Notes: generated from the sequence alone by a model not told the origin. A stretch of DNA of 64,000 bases from Tupaia tana (GCA_026018925.1 JAKSZU010000004.1:15144964-15208963); one strand, 5' to 3'; positions 29,608 through 40,514 are shown, numbered from the stretch's first letter. Numbers and translations are program-made.

Positions 29608-29885
29608 GGACCAGTAGTTAGCGTAATGCCTATGTTGCTGAACTCCCATGTAGCCGACCGCGGTTCGAGTCCCGGACCTGGTGGCTTAAACTCATGCCGG
29701 GCACTTGTGTGTGCGTGCCCAAGATCCAGAGAGGAGAATGGAGGAGAAGGGATTGCGGCATGGCCATCTCCCCAGGGAGGTGATTTCTGGCATTTTGTGT
29801 CTCTGTCTCTCTGTCTTTCTGGCAAGTGCATGCGCCCTATAGCAAAAACCTTCCCCCCCCCAAAAAAAAAAAAAAAAAAAAAAAA
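29608..29885 (+). repeat. tSINE-L, young
   Basis: Head ggggaccagtagttagcgtaatgc, B box ggttcgagtcccgg, long C then A tail at 29852-29885. Confidence 0.93.
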
Positions 29886-29886
29886 A

Positions 29887-30095
29887 GCCAGATCCCAAAT
29901 CCCTGACCTGGTCAGCCTGAAACACGACAGGCCCATGTGCAAGTGCCCAGGATATTGAGGGCTGGAGGACTGAAGGAAGGGATCACAGTGTGACCAGACC
30001 CTGTGGCAGATCCTCCCCCCCCCCACCTCCCTCTTCCTTTCTTGTTCTCTTTTTCACACATATGTTCACGTGCTCTCATGAATATAAAGAAAACA
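29887..30095 (+). repeat. tSINE-O/E, 5'-truncated
   Basis: gccagatcccaaatccctgacctgg...cagtgtgaccagaccctgtgg; 3' end tgctctcatgaatata. Confidence 0.7.
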
Positions 30096-30795
30096 AAGAA
30101 CTGGGTGATGGGGTGAAGTGTCTCTCTATAAGCATCTTAGGAGCTTATTATATTACTTTAAGAGATGATTAGTAATTGAACACTAACATATGCCTGGGGT
30201 ACTTGGGAAATTATGTTAGAAGTCTTATTCATGGAAATATGCATCAATGCTCTTTGTAGAGTTAATAGATAATTCACAGCAAACTGAACTAATGGCTAAC
30301 CTAACTCAACTTTGTAAGTTCAAAGAATAACAACAGTGATTGTCTGCCGTGTCCTATCGCAGACAGCACTGATGAGGCACTGGCAGTGCTGTGTGCTGCA
30401 GGGAATTGTAGGAGTTCTGTCCATTGTGGGCATGGTGCATGTAGCCGTGCAGTGTGGTAGAATATCGCATGGTATGAGATGACTCCGTGCATACTGATGT
30501 ACAGTTTACAGTACACTCCAGTGGAATACTGTTCTGGGTTTTACCTCTACTGTGTTTTTATAACTCAGTAATTTATTTTGTGGGTTTCTAATAGCTAGGT
30601 AAGACCTCATTGTAAATAAAAGTGAAAATTTGTGGACTTCTGTGTGTCGTGATGAAAGGACCTGAATTTGGGGTTAGTTTATAGACCACTGCAAGATCCT
30701 ATCAGTAGGCTTCGGACTATACTTGCAGAAGCACCATCTGTTCTGAGGGTGTATGTGCTGATGCAGGGATGCAGGTAGCTCTCTACCCCTCTTGT
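30096..30795. other. Unassigned intronic sequence
   Basis: No SINE or LINE recognised over 700 bp, and no exon supported. Confidence 0.45.
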
Positions 30796-30811
30796 CTGTT
30801 ATCTGCTACTT

Positions 30812-31045
30812 TTTTTTTCCTGCTGTAGAGTGCATGTGTTTGCTGGAGAGACTGAGAGACAGAAACTGAGAAATCACCCCCCACGGGGATGGCCATGCCA
30901 CAATTCTTTCTCCTTCGTTTTCCTGTTGGGATTTGAGTATGCTCAGACACGCACCCATGTGTCTTAAGCCAGCAGATCTGGAACTTGAACCGTGGTCAAG
31001 TACGTTGGGAGTCCAACAACGTAACCATTACGCCATCTGCTGGTC
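30812..31045 (-). repeat. tSINE-L/O
   Basis: Flanked by a long target duplication tctgttatctgctactttt (30795-30813 and 31046-31064). Ends cgccatctgctgg. Confidence 0.93.
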
Positions 31046-31064
31046 TCTGTTATCTGCTACTTTT

Positions 31065-31480
31065 GCATTCCTTGCTAATCTCATCTTCTCAATTTCATGT
31101 TACAGTAATCTCTTCAAACTGCTGACCTATATCAGTGTCTTTTGCCCTCTGGTTTGAGGAAAGCTCTTTCTGCTTCTAACGAGCTGCTTTTTCTTAAGGG
31201 ATTCCCCCAGCCTGGCCTCTGGTAACCCAGCTTTTTATCTCATGGTCTTCTTGGCAGCACAGTGCCCTGGGCTAGGAGCCTGCTGCTGACTTGGAGTTGA
31301 GGAGGCACCACATGCCCTTCTACCCAAACCTTGTTTCGGGCTCGGGCCACGCTCAGGCACCTTCATTTTTTCCCTCTGTAGTTCCAGTCCAGCTGCTTCA
31401 GAGAACCACAGTTCATTAGAGAAATTTGGACCTGTATGCACTCAGATTAAGGGCTAGCTGTATTTCTCTCTGTAAAGAGA
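31065..31480. other. Unassigned intronic sequence
   Basis: GC-moderate stretch near 31200-31400; no repeat or exon identified. Confidence 0.4.
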
Positions 31481-31835
31481 ATAAGGATTTACCCTCCCAG
31501 ATATTAAGACGTTTTTAAAGCTGTACTATTAAAAATATTGATGCAGGGATGTAAAAAGTGACCAATTTAAAAGAGAGCTCAGAGACAAAACCCATGTATG
31601 TAGGCATTTAATAGAGCATAAAAGTAGCACCACAAATCAAAGGAGAAAGGGATGCTGGCCGCTGGAGGAAGTGAATAAAGCTGGATCCATACACAACTCC
31701 ACAGACAAATGCAGACTTCAAATGTATGTGAGTATGGACAAATTAGAAAAGGATAGAAAAGGTAAAAGATGGTGTTAAGGGAAGGATCAAACAGAATTTT
31801 AAAAGCGAAAATCATAGGCAAAAAATTAATGAATT

Positions 31836-32046
31836 TTGGGGCCAAAAGTTGGTGCAGCAGTGAAATGCCACACTTTGCGAGGCTGGCCCACGTATGAAGG
31901 CTCTAGGCACCCACCTAGAGACCGCCCTGAGTTGCCAGGCACAGGCATGCCCAGGTGCCCAGGGCTGGCCGGGGCTGGGGGTCACAGCATCAAGACCCTT
32001 CAGGGGGTGGCTCTCTCACTCATGAAAGGCATGAGTGGATGAACAT
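31836..32046 (+). repeat. tSINE-E in L1
   Basis: Head ggggccaaaagttggtgcagcagtg; body gccaggcacaggcatgcccagg...gggtggctctctcactcatgaaa. Confidence 0.75.
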
Positions 32047-32332
32047 TCCAAGAAATTGGTGAGATTTAAGGATTTCATACTATTAAAGGACATCATATAA
32101 AAAAATTAGTATATAGATAATATACTAGAAGAAAATTTCAGTATTAAAAATTCACAAGGATTGATTTTGAGGTAGCTACAAGAAACTCCTGCAAATCAAG
32201 AAGAAAAAGGCAGTAACCCAAGGGAAAATGGACAAGAATTGGGACAGGCTATGAGACACATAAAGCTGAGCATATGAAGAGATAATAAAAGTCATGGGCT
32301 GTAAAATATATTTAAATTAAAACAAGATATCT

Positions 32333-32580
32333 GGGACCAGCAAATGGCATAATGGTTACGTTGCTAGACTCCCACAGTCAACCACAGTTTGAGTCCTGGA
32401 CCTGGTGACTCAAAACTCATGCTAGGCATATATGCATACATGCCCAAAATCCCAAGAGGAGAACGGAGGAGGAGGGATTGTGGCACGGCCATCCCCCCAG
32501 GGGTAATTTCTCACTTTCTGTCTGTCTCTTATCTTTCTAGTGAGTGCACATCCTATATCAAAAATCTCTCTTAAAAAAAT
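32333..32580 (+). repeat. tSINE-L
   Basis: Head gggaccagcaaatggcataatgg; target edges aaacaagatatc and aaagcaacatatc. Confidence 0.9.
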
Positions 32581-32656
32581 TAAAGCAACATATCACTTGA
32601 TACCTATTAGACTGACAAAAAATTAAGACAGCTGGATAATGTCAAGAGTTGGCAGG

Positions 32657-32876
32657 GGGACCAGCAGTTAGCTTAATGGCTATGTCGCTGGACTCCCATG
32701 TAGTTCATGTCCCATGCGGTTCACGTCCCAGACCCGGTGGCTTAAAACTCACGCCGGGCGCGTGTGCATGTGTGCCCAAAATCCCGAGAGGAAAACGGAG
32801 GAGAAGGGATTGCGGGGGTGATTTCTCACTTTCTGTCTCTCTGTCTCTCTCTGTCTGGCAAGCGCACGCGCCCTAT

Positions 32877-32912
<36 letters not shown>

Positions 32913-32930
32913 CTCCAAAAAAATAAAAAA
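32657..32930 (+). repeat. tSINE-L with 13-bp target duplication
   Basis: aagagttggcagg on both sides (32644-32656 and about 32930-32942). The body has lost the gtgaccatccccc stretch, and a 31-A run (32879-32909) lies before cctctcc. Confidence 0.95.
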
Positions 32931-33221
32931 GAGTTGGCAGGAATTTGAGAACATGATAACCTGCATCCTTTGCTGGTGGGAAAGAAGACTGGTACAGCCA
33001 TTCTGGAGAACAATCATGCAATAATTAATCAACCTAAGTTTATACATGTGCTTTAACTCAGCAGATGTTCTCCTTTATTTATATTCCACAGAATTTACCA
33101 GAGATAAGATTACATTGTTTGTAGACCAAGGGAGTTAGAGGATGAATGAGAGTGGGGGTGAGTAAGCAGAAAGGGTATTTAATAATGAAATAATATGCAG
33201 CTCTTAGAAATAATAGACTAG

Positions 33222-33450
33222 GGCCAGTAAGTGGCATGGTATTTAAGGCACTGGTTTTCTACATGGCTGACCGTGGTTCAAGACCTGGACCTGGGTTGAA
33301 AGTCAAACCAGGTGTGTGTGTTCGTGTGTACCCAAAATCCCAAGAGGAGAATGGAGCAGAAGGGATTGGGGTATGGCCGTCCCCCGTGGAGGGTGATGTC
33401 TCACTTTCCCTCTCTTTGTCTCTCTCTCCTGTGAGTGCATGTGTCCTAGT

Positions 33451-33493
<43 letters not shown>
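33222..33493 (+). repeat. tSINE-O/L with 41-A tail
   Basis: Head agggccagtaagtggcatgg; tail of 41 A at 33453-33493. Confidence 0.9.
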
Positions 33494-33495
<2 letters not shown>

Positions 33496-33496
33496 T

Positions 33497-33670
33497 GGGA
33501 GGCAGCAGGTGGCATGGTGGTTAGGGGTGCAGGACTCCCACATGGCCAACCACGGTTAGACATGGTTAGAGGTCCCGAACCTGGCGGCTTTCTCTCTCTC
33601 TCACTCTGTCCCTCTCTGGTCAAATTGAAATAAACAAATAATAATAAAGTTAAATAAAATAATTCGTTCA
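33497..33670 (+). repeat. tSINE-S
   Basis: Head ggaggcagcaggtggcatgg. A short duplication (acggttag/acatggttag) sits where the B box should be. Confidence 0.88.
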
Positions 33671-33743
33671 GAAAAATAACAAACCACCATGTATACTCAA
33701 AACAACATGGATGAAACAATATTATATGAGTCAAAAAAAGAAG

Positions 33744-34010
33744 GGAACCAGCAGTTAGCGTAATGGCTATGTCGCTGGACTCCCACGTAGTCGACCGCGG
33801 TTCGCGTCCCGGACCCGGTGGCTTAAAACTCACGCCAGGCGCGTGTGCGTGCGTGCCCAAGATCCCGAGAGGAGAATGGAGGAGAAGCGATTGCGGCGTG
33901 ACCATCCCCCCTGGGGGGTGATTTCTCGCTTTTTGTCTCTATGTCTCTCTCTGTCTGTCTGGCGAGCACATGCGCCCTATAGCAAAAAACCTCTCCAAAA
34001 AAAAAAAAAA
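33744..34010 (+). repeat. tSINE-L, young, near-consensus
   Basis: Nearly identical to copies at 45885 and 54970. Flanks aaaaaaagaag on both sides. Confidence 0.95.
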
Positions 34011-34120
34011 AAAAGAAGCAGAATAATGAAATTATATTCATGTAAATTAAAAAGATACAGAAATCATAAAACATAGAGTTAAAAAGGATAAACTTTACCA
34101 AAATTAAAAACGTTTAGTCT

Positions 34121-34374
34121 TCGGGGTCAGCAGGTGGCATGGTAGTTAAGGCGCTAGACTCCTACATTGGTTGACTGTGGTTCAGGTCCCAGACCTGATG
34201 GCTTGAAAATCATGCTGGTGTGTGTACATGCATACCCCAAAACCCCAGAGGAGAATGGAGAAAGGAATGTGGTATGGGCATCCCTCTGGGGAGTAATGTA
34301 TCACTTTCCCTTTCTATGTCTCTCTCCAGTGAGCGTGCATGCGCCCTTTTGCAAAAACCTTTAAAAAAAAAAAA
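34121..34374 (+). repeat. tSINE-O/L
   Basis: Head ggggtcagcaggtggcatgg, body as tSINE-L, 3' end cgcccttttgcaaaaacc. Confidence 0.9.
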
Positions 34375-34599
34375 AGTCTGTGAGCAAAAAGGACAGATGT
34401 CTTTTCTAGCAGCAATTCTTCAGATTTGGCGGTAAGGTGTTGATTGCCTGTTGTGCTGTACTAATGTCTGCCCTGATGCTGCAAAGTGTCGGGGGTGCAG
34501 CTGTTGGGCTTAGCAGACATCAGAGCAGCGGCGCCAAACTGTGCTGGTCGCCATTGTGTTTTTCACAGCCACACACAGTAAAAACAGAACACCCACAAA

Positions 34600-35020
34600 A
34601 CAGTTTAAGAGTGTTATTAATTAAACAAGTTTTAATTGAATTAAACCTTGACTTTTGAGTGTACATCAGTTTACTCAAACAAGGTGGTGATGAAATGGGA
34701 AACAGGCAGAAAGCACTAATACTAGAGTTTTATTGTTGTTTCAAGGAAAAGTTCTTGCATGATTATTTGGACTGTAGGCTGAACCAGTTGCTCTTTGGGG
34801 AATCACATTTTTACTTGAAAAAGTGAATGATAGACAAAGTATGTTATTTAGACCTGGATATTTGGCAATACTTTTTCAAAAGTCAATGAAGTGAGCCAGT
34901 CAATTCAAGGGAAAAAACTGACAGTCTGACAGTATTTTTTGCAATGATAAAAAATAGAGCTTTCAAGTGAAAATTAGAATTCTGAGAAACTCTTTATCTA
35001 CTGCCATGAGACCGACCCCT
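34600..35020 (+). pseudogene. Fossil hAT-superfamily transposase fragment
   Basis: Translated piecewise, the stretch shows the segments LLFQGKVLA (about 34736-34762, cf. WLSRGKVLA) and VNEVSQSIQGKKLTV (about 34884-34928), then RAFK and KLEF. These resemble the C-terminal half of hAT transposases and domesticated relatives such as the ZBED5/FAM200 type. Stops and a frameshifting ctgacagt duplication near 34920-34937 break the frame. It is a dead transposon remnant or a processed pseudogene. Recognition is from memory of the motif set. Confidence 0.6.
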
Positions 35021-35076
35021 TAATATTTAAACACTTTTCTGAGAAGATCACTAGTGATATTAACACACATAATTTT

Positions 35077-35250
35077 GGGCACCAGCAGGTGGTATGGTGG
35101 TTAAGGTGCTGAACTCCCATTTGACCAATTGCTGTTCAGGGCCCATACCTGGTGGCTTGCTTTCTCACATTCTCTCTCTCTCTCTCTGGTCAAATTAAAA
35201 AAAATAATAGTAATAACAAATGGAAACAAATAAATAAATCTTTTAAGAAT
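35077..35250 (+). repeat. tSINE-S
   Basis: Head tgggcaccagcaggtggtatgg, tail ctggtcaaatta. Confidence 0.9.
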
Positions 35251-35257
35251 TGAAAAT

Positions 35258-35535
35258 AGGTACCAGCAGATGGCGTAATAGTTACGTCACAGGACTCCCA
35301 TATAGTCAACTGCGGTTCTAGTCCCGGACCCAGTGGCTTAAAACTCACTCCGGGCGGGCGTATGTTCGTGTGTGCCCAAAATCCCAAGAGGAGAAAGGAT
35401 CGCAGCATGGACATCCCCCCCCCCCCCCCCCCCGGGGAAGTGATTTCTCGCTTTCTGTCTGTCTGTCTCTCTTTCCAGCAAGCACATGCATTCTATAGCA
35501 AAAAAAAACCAAACAAACAAACAAAACAAAACTCA
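35258..35535 (+). repeat. tSINE-L with poly(C)
   Basis: Head taccagcagatggcgtaatag. A C tract (about 35417-35433) and an A-rich tail with aacaaacaaac. Confidence 0.9.
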
Positions 35536-35795
35536 AAAATATTAGAAATAAACAAATAGGACTTTTGATAGTATATAAATAACATGAAAACATTGAAAGA
35601 TGTGTGTGACTCAGTGCACCAGTAATGCTCAAATGACCTTTATTGCAATGGTATAAAATCATGCATGGATTAAAAAAAAAAAACAACATTCCAAACATAA
35701 GATGGACCATGGGTTTGATGTAACAGTGTATTAAAATATTCACTGATACAGTTTCAGATTTCATGTTATGACTGCTCTTTAGGAAACTATGACTT

Positions 35796-35960
35796 TGGGG
35801 CTGGCAGGTGGTGTGGTGATTAAGGTGCTGGACTCCCACATAGTTAACCACGGTTTGAGTCCCAAACCTGGCAGCTTGCTTTCTCACTTTCCCTTTCTCC
35901 CTCTCTCTGTTCAAATTAAAATAGTAGTAATGATGAATAAAATAAAAATAATAATTATAA
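35796..35960 (+). repeat. tSINE-S
   Basis: Head tggggctggcaggtggtgtgg, tail tgttcaaattaaaa. Confidence 0.9.
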
Positions 35961-36039
35961 GAAAAGAAGCTGACTTGAGTTTTGGAGTAGTATTGTTTTA
36001 AAAGGTTATTTTTTGTTAATGTTATTTTTGTTATTATTT

Positions 36040-36217
36040 ATTATTGTTATTTTTTCAAGAATTATTTAATTAATTTTTATTTTGACCAGAGAGAGACAGA
36101 CACAGAGAGAGGGAGAAGGATAGAGAGTGAAAAAGCAAGCTACCAAGTCTGTGACTTGAATCACAGTGGACCATGTGGGAGTCCAGCGCCTTAACCACCA
36201 CATCACGTGCCGTCCCC
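36040..36217 (-). repeat. tSINE-S
   Basis: Reversed element ending catcacgtgccgtcccc. Confidence 0.88.
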
Positions 36218-36309
36218 TGAGAAGATTAGTGTAGCACTCATCCCTTTCCAACTACTTATCTGTAAGAGGTCAAATTCTTTTCCATGTACTTCACTTCAAA
36301 CATTCTCGG

Positions 36310-36522
36310 TTAACCGTGATGGAGCAGCAGTCATGCAGTGTTCCACAACGCTAGGCCCTGCAGGAAGGTCCTGGGTTTTGCATCCCCAAGTCGTTCCGAG
36401 TGTGCCAGGTGTATGCTTGGGTACCCGTGATCCTGGCTGGCCGAGGCAAGAGTCAGATCACGACCTGAAGACCTCATTGGGAGTGCTTATCTTTCATGGA
36501 ACAAATAAATAAACCTAAAAAA
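36310..36522 (+). repeat. tSINE-E
   Basis: Head gatggagcagcagtcatgcagtg, body gtgccaggtgtatgcttgggtac, tail aacaaataaataaa. Confidence 0.7.
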
Positions 36523-36529
36523 GGAAACT

Positions 36530-36588
36530 TTTTTGTTTTTTTGTTTTTTAGTTTTTGCTATAGGGTATATACTCATCATAGAAGAAGA

Positions 36589-36643
<55 letters not shown>

Positions 36644-36811
36644 AGTGATTACCCACCAAGGAGGTGCCACGCTACAGCCTTCTTTCTTCCCTTCTCCTCT
36701 CAGGATTCTGGGCAAACATGCACGTGCACCCAGCTTGTTTTTCCAGCTGCCAGTCTGGGATTCAAACAGTGCAGTCAGCCTTGTGAAATCCACCACACCA
36801 CCAGCTGGCCC
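36530..36811 (-). repeat. tSINE-O with internal (GA)n
   Basis: GA array at about 36592-36636 has grown from the gagagaga site next to the 3' end. Ends accaccagctggccc. Confidence 0.88.
36592..36636. repeat. (GA)n microsatellite inside a SINE
   Basis: Pure GA array preceded by gaagaagaagaa. Confidence 0.95.
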
Positions 36812-36831
36812 AGAAAACTTTGTAAGTTGCC

Positions 36832-37077
36832 AGAAGCCTCATGCACTCATGAAAGAGAGAGAGAGAGAAATAGGGAGCAGGAGAAAGCACTTCCCAATGG
36901 GGTGTGGTCATGCCACAGTCCTTTCTCCTCCATTTCTCTGTCTTGCTGGCTTCTTGGGTACATACACACATGCTCTTATCTGGTATATGTTTCAAGTTAC
37001 CAGGTCCAGGATTTGAACCCCTTGGTTGACCATCAAGAATCTGGCTCCCTTAACCACCAGGCTACCTACCGGGCCAG
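36832..37077 (-). repeat. tSINE-O
   Basis: Reversed element from atgcactcatgaaagagag to ggctacctaccgggccagccc. Confidence 0.82.
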
Positions 37078-37556
37078 CCCCCCAAAAAAGAAAACACTTT
37101 ACAACAGATTCAATGCAGAAACAAATGAGAACCCAGCTTTCTTTCAGTAAGCTAGAAATAGAAGAGATTTCCAAAAATGTAAAATAGTACCACTGTTTTC
37201 CTACATTTTTGTTTGTTTGTTTTGGAAAGTAATATTTCTTCATAAAATTGTGTTTATGGTAATAGTTAATGGGCTTATATAGTTAATTTTAAGTGAGTAG
37301 ATATTTTACACATATACTCTCTGGAGTCCTCAGTAGGATTTAAGAGTATAAAGGGGTCCTAATACCAAAAGTTGAGGAACTACTGATTTCTAGAGTCTGA
37401 TGAACTTTTCAAAGTGAGAGTGTTTAGTGATTGATTGACCTTCAGCTTAAGGATTCATAGTTACCTAAATAAGCTGTTGACGATTGGATGACTTTTAGCA
37501 GCACAGTCATGGAAGTAAAGCTGTTACTAGTTGACTAGCTTTCAAAAAACTCTTGT
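37078..37556. other. Unassigned intronic sequence
   Basis: No repeat family or exon recognised. Confidence 0.4.
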
Positions 37557-37557
37557 G

Positions 37558-37812
37558 GGACCAGCAGTTAGCGTAATGGCTATGTTGCTGGACTCCCATG
37601 TAGCCAACCGCAGTTTGTGTACTGGACCCGGTGGCTTAAAAAACTCACGCCGGGTGCATGTGCGTGCGTGCCCAAGATTCTGAGAGGAGAATGGAGGAGA
37701 AGGGATTGTGGCGTGGCCATGCCCCCTGGGGGGTGATTTCTCACTTTCTGTCTCTCTGTCTCTGTCTGTCTGGAGAGCGCACGCACCCTATAGCAAAAAC
37801 CTCTCCAAAAAC
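37558..37812 (+). repeat. tSINE-L, young
   Basis: Head gggaccagcagttagcgtaatgg. Flanks aactcttgt on both sides. Confidence 0.93.
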
Positions 37813-37850
37813 AAACTCTTGTAAGAGAAATGAAAACCTATGTTCACATT

Positions 37851-37888
37851 AAAACCTGCTACAAAAAAAAAAAAAAAAAACCTGCTAC
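37851..37888 (+). repeat. Poly(A)-only insertion with target duplication
   Basis: aaaacctgctac occurs at 37851-37862 and 37877-37888, separated only by A residues. Confidence 0.8.
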
Positions 37889-37889
37889 A

Positions 37890-38400
37890 AATATCAATTA
37901 GCTATATAATTTATAACAGCAAAAAAAAAAAAAAAAATGGGAAAAAAGCCAAATATCCACCAGCTGATGAGAGGATAAATAAAATGTGACATATCTATAA
38001 AATGGAATATTATTCATCAATAAAAAGGAATGAGGTACTGATATGGAACAATAAGGATGAGCCTGAAAACATTATGGTAAGTGAAAGAAACCAGGCACGG
38101 AAGACCACATATTGGATGGGAAATCTCCAAAACAGGCAATCTAGAGAGACAGAAAGTAGACCAGTGGTGGCTTAGGGACAGGGTGGAGACAGATAAAGAG
38201 CGGTTCTTCCTTGGCCTTTATCCACCGGGCCAGTGGACAGTGGGTGAGTGGGCAGTGGGAGCTGTACAGTTTGAGCTGTTCCTTTCCTGGTGGTAGGGAT
38301 TTGCAAGCTTGGGAATCCTTGTGAGATTTAATAGTCACAAACTGTTTGCAAGTTGAGCTTTGAATTTCTTTGGCAATTTTAGTTCCCTTAAAACTTAACT
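37890..38400 (+). repeat. L1 LINE 3' end
   Basis: Late ORF2 and 3' UTR: ccaaatatccaccagctgatgagag, aatggaatattattcatc, aaacaggcaatctagagagacag. Confidence 0.8.
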
Positions 38401-38410
38401 AACTGTGGAG

Positions 38411-38650
38411 AGACCAGCTGATGGCATAATGGTTGCATTGCTGGACTTCCATGACCAGTGGCTTAAATCTCATGCCAGGTGCGGGTACATGAATGCTCAA
38501 GATCCTAAGAGGAGAATGGAGGAAGGGATTACGGTATAGCCATCCCCTCTGGGGGAGTGATTTCTTGCTTTCTATTTCTCTGTCTTTCTGGCGAGCTCAT
38601 GCACCCTATAGTAAAAAATCTCTCTCTCAAAAAACAACAAAAAAAAACTG
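38411..38650 (+). repeat. tSINE-L lacking the B-box region
   Basis: Head gagaccagctgatggcataatgg, then ggacttccatgaccagtggc. About 30 bp with the B box are missing. Confidence 0.88.
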
Positions 38651-38730
38651 TGAAAATATATTTTTTAGTTAATTGTGGAAATGTAACTGTGGCCTGAGCA
38701 TTTGATGATATTAAAAAATTGTTAACTTTG

Positions 38731-38889
38731 GGGACCAGCAGACCAGGCGTAAGGGGAAAATAGAGGAGGAGGGATTGCAGCGTAGCCATACCCCTGAAGA
38801 GTGATTTCTTGCTTTCTGTCTCTCTATCTCTGTCTTTCCAGCAAGTGCACAAACCCTATAGCAAAAATCTCTCTTAAAAAAAAGAGAAG
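38731..38889 (+). repeat. Internally deleted tSINE-L with intact target duplication
   Basis: The first 13 or so bases (gggaccagcagac) join directly to the body (caggcgtaagggg). Both promoter boxes are missing. Flanked by a perfect 15-bp duplication aaattgttaactttg (38716-38730 and 38890-38904). Confidence 0.93.
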
Positions 38890-38904
38890 AAATTGTTAAC
38901 TTTG

Positions 38905-39394
38905 TTTGATGTGATGAAGATATTGTGCCCACATAAGGAAGTAGCTTTTTATTTTATTATTATGCCAAGAAGAATATATTTAGGGATGAAACAACATGGC
39001 ATCACATACTCGTTTTCAAATAATGCAGCTAAAAAAGTGAAGAAAAAAAAGGGAGTGGAGGGAATGAAAGCATGGAGAAAGGATGTCAGTAGCAGTTTAT
39101 AGGAGGCGTTCATTATACTGTTCTGTCTGCTTTTATGTTAGAAAACTTTCATTAACTCAAAAACCTTTCCCATGTAAGTAACCACAGCTGCCAGAGATCT
39201 TATTTAGACTGCTCTTTTACTTATTGGCCTCGGTGCTCTGTCCTTCCATCTAGCCCTGGGAGTAAAGTTTGTGGCTATTTCGTGAGACTGCAATGCCAGG
39301 CTAGGTAGGAGACAATGCCTTTAATCTAATCTTCCCCTGTGAGTTCACTCCAATTGTCTGTCAAAGAACTTAACTGTAAGTTGGAAAATGTTTG
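38905..39394. other. Unassigned intronic sequence
   Basis: No repeat or exon recognised. Confidence 0.4.
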
Positions 39395-39409
39395 GAGCCA
39401 CAGTTTTTA

Positions 39410-39665
39410 TTTTATTTTATTTTTCTTGAAAGAGAGATTTTTGCTCTAGGGTGTGTGTGTGCTCACCAGAAAGAAAGAGAGAGTGAAAATGAGATATCAT
39501 CCCCCAGGGGAGATGGCCATGCCGCAGTCCCTTCTCTTTCATTTTCCTCTTGGGATTTTGGACACATATGAACATGCATCCAGCCTGAGTTTCAAGCCTC
39601 CGGGTCTGGAACTCAACTCTGATTGGGTATGTGGGACACCTCAACCACTATGCCACCTTCTAGCC
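39410..39665 (-). repeat. tSINE-L
   Basis: Reversed element ending atgccaccttctagcccc. With its neighbour it is bracketed by gagccacagttttta and gaggccacagttttta. Confidence 0.88.
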
Positions 39666-39679
39666 CCAAAATTGTAAAA

Positions 39680-39875
39680 AGTTTTAAAATAATTTTATAT
39701 TTAATTTTATTTATTACTATTATTATTATTTTTTTAATTTGGTATAGGACATGTTTGCTCATGAGAGAGAAAGAGGGAGTGCGTGCGAGCTAGCCAGCCA
39801 TCAGGTTCGGGACTTGAACCATGATTGGCCATGTGGGAATCTAGTCCTTCAACCACCACACCACCTTCTGGCCCC
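39680..39875 (-). repeat. tSINE-S/L hybrid
   Basis: AT-rich tail, then ttggtataggacatgtttgctc (L-type end) and S-type body and head (ccaccttctggcccc). Confidence 0.85.
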
Positions 39876-40087
39876 TGAGGCCACAGTTTTTAATCTTCTG
39901 TGAAAGTTGCTGTTTGGCAGCATCGCCCTAAAACTTCAATTTTGGATACAAATGCTACCATTTGTGCAGAAGGAGTGAGGATGTTGGATGTATGTGTTCG
40001 TATTTATACACGCATCAGCACATATGCCATGTCGAACTTACCATGCAGACGCATAAAATAATTCCGGATACATAAAACCCAGAAATA

Positions 40088-40145
40088 AGGCTAGCCGGGG
40101 GGCATGATGGGTAAGGTGGCTGGATCCCACGTGGCCAACTTCACA
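40088..40145 (+). repeat. tSINE-O head fragment
   Basis: ggggggcatgatgggtaaggtggctggatcccacgtggccaactt, then unrelated sequence. Confidence 0.65.
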
Positions 40146-40179
40146 GAACAAACTGGAAATGGTTGCCCTGTGGGAAGAA

Positions 40180-40350
40180 AACTGATAGCTGGAAGGCTAG
40201 ATTGGGTGAGATTGCTGAGGAGAAGATATATGATGAGAGGGGATGAAAGATCAAATCCTGGGGCACTGACAAGGGTGAGCAGAGGCAATGTCGGTATGGG
40301 AAAAAGTCTGAGAAGGAGCAGTCGGAGAGATGGGAGGCAGTCAGAGGGAG
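40180..40350 (-). repeat. L2 LINE, RT region, reversed
   Basis: gagattgctgaggagaag...gatcaaatcctggggcactgac is the complement of the conserved L2 RT stretch coding for a VPQGSxLGP-like box. Confidence 0.65.
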
Positions 40351-40483
40351 AGTCCTGAGTGCACACATATGTTCTGATGTGTTTTAAAGTCAGCCGAGAC
40401 TCCAGCCTTGGCCAGCTGAGAGGATCTGGACACCTTTGCACAGTGCCTGACTGCCGTGCTGTGGGACAGCCATGCAGCTTGGC

Positions 40484-40514
<31 letters not shown>

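Larger units (their letters stand above)
31480..34120 (+). repeat. L1 LINE 3' half, interrupted by SINEs
   Basis: ORF2 blocks in order: cccagatattaagacgtttttaaagctgtac (31495), aaaattcacaaggattg and aatcaagaagaaaaaggcag (32150-32200), aacatatcacttgatacctattagactg (32587), gatgaaacaatattatatgag (33709). Six SINEs break it up. Confidence 0.8.

Noticed and set aside
33303-33905. A 200-codon minus-strand ORF and similar long ORFs (1313-1783, 29556-30026, 35345-35914, 36533-37150, 62680-63369)
   Set aside because: They read through SINEs, poly(A/T) tracts and L1/L2 text. The recurrent peptides (e.g. ILGTHAHAPGVSFKPPGPG) are one SINE frame repeated many times, not a protein family.
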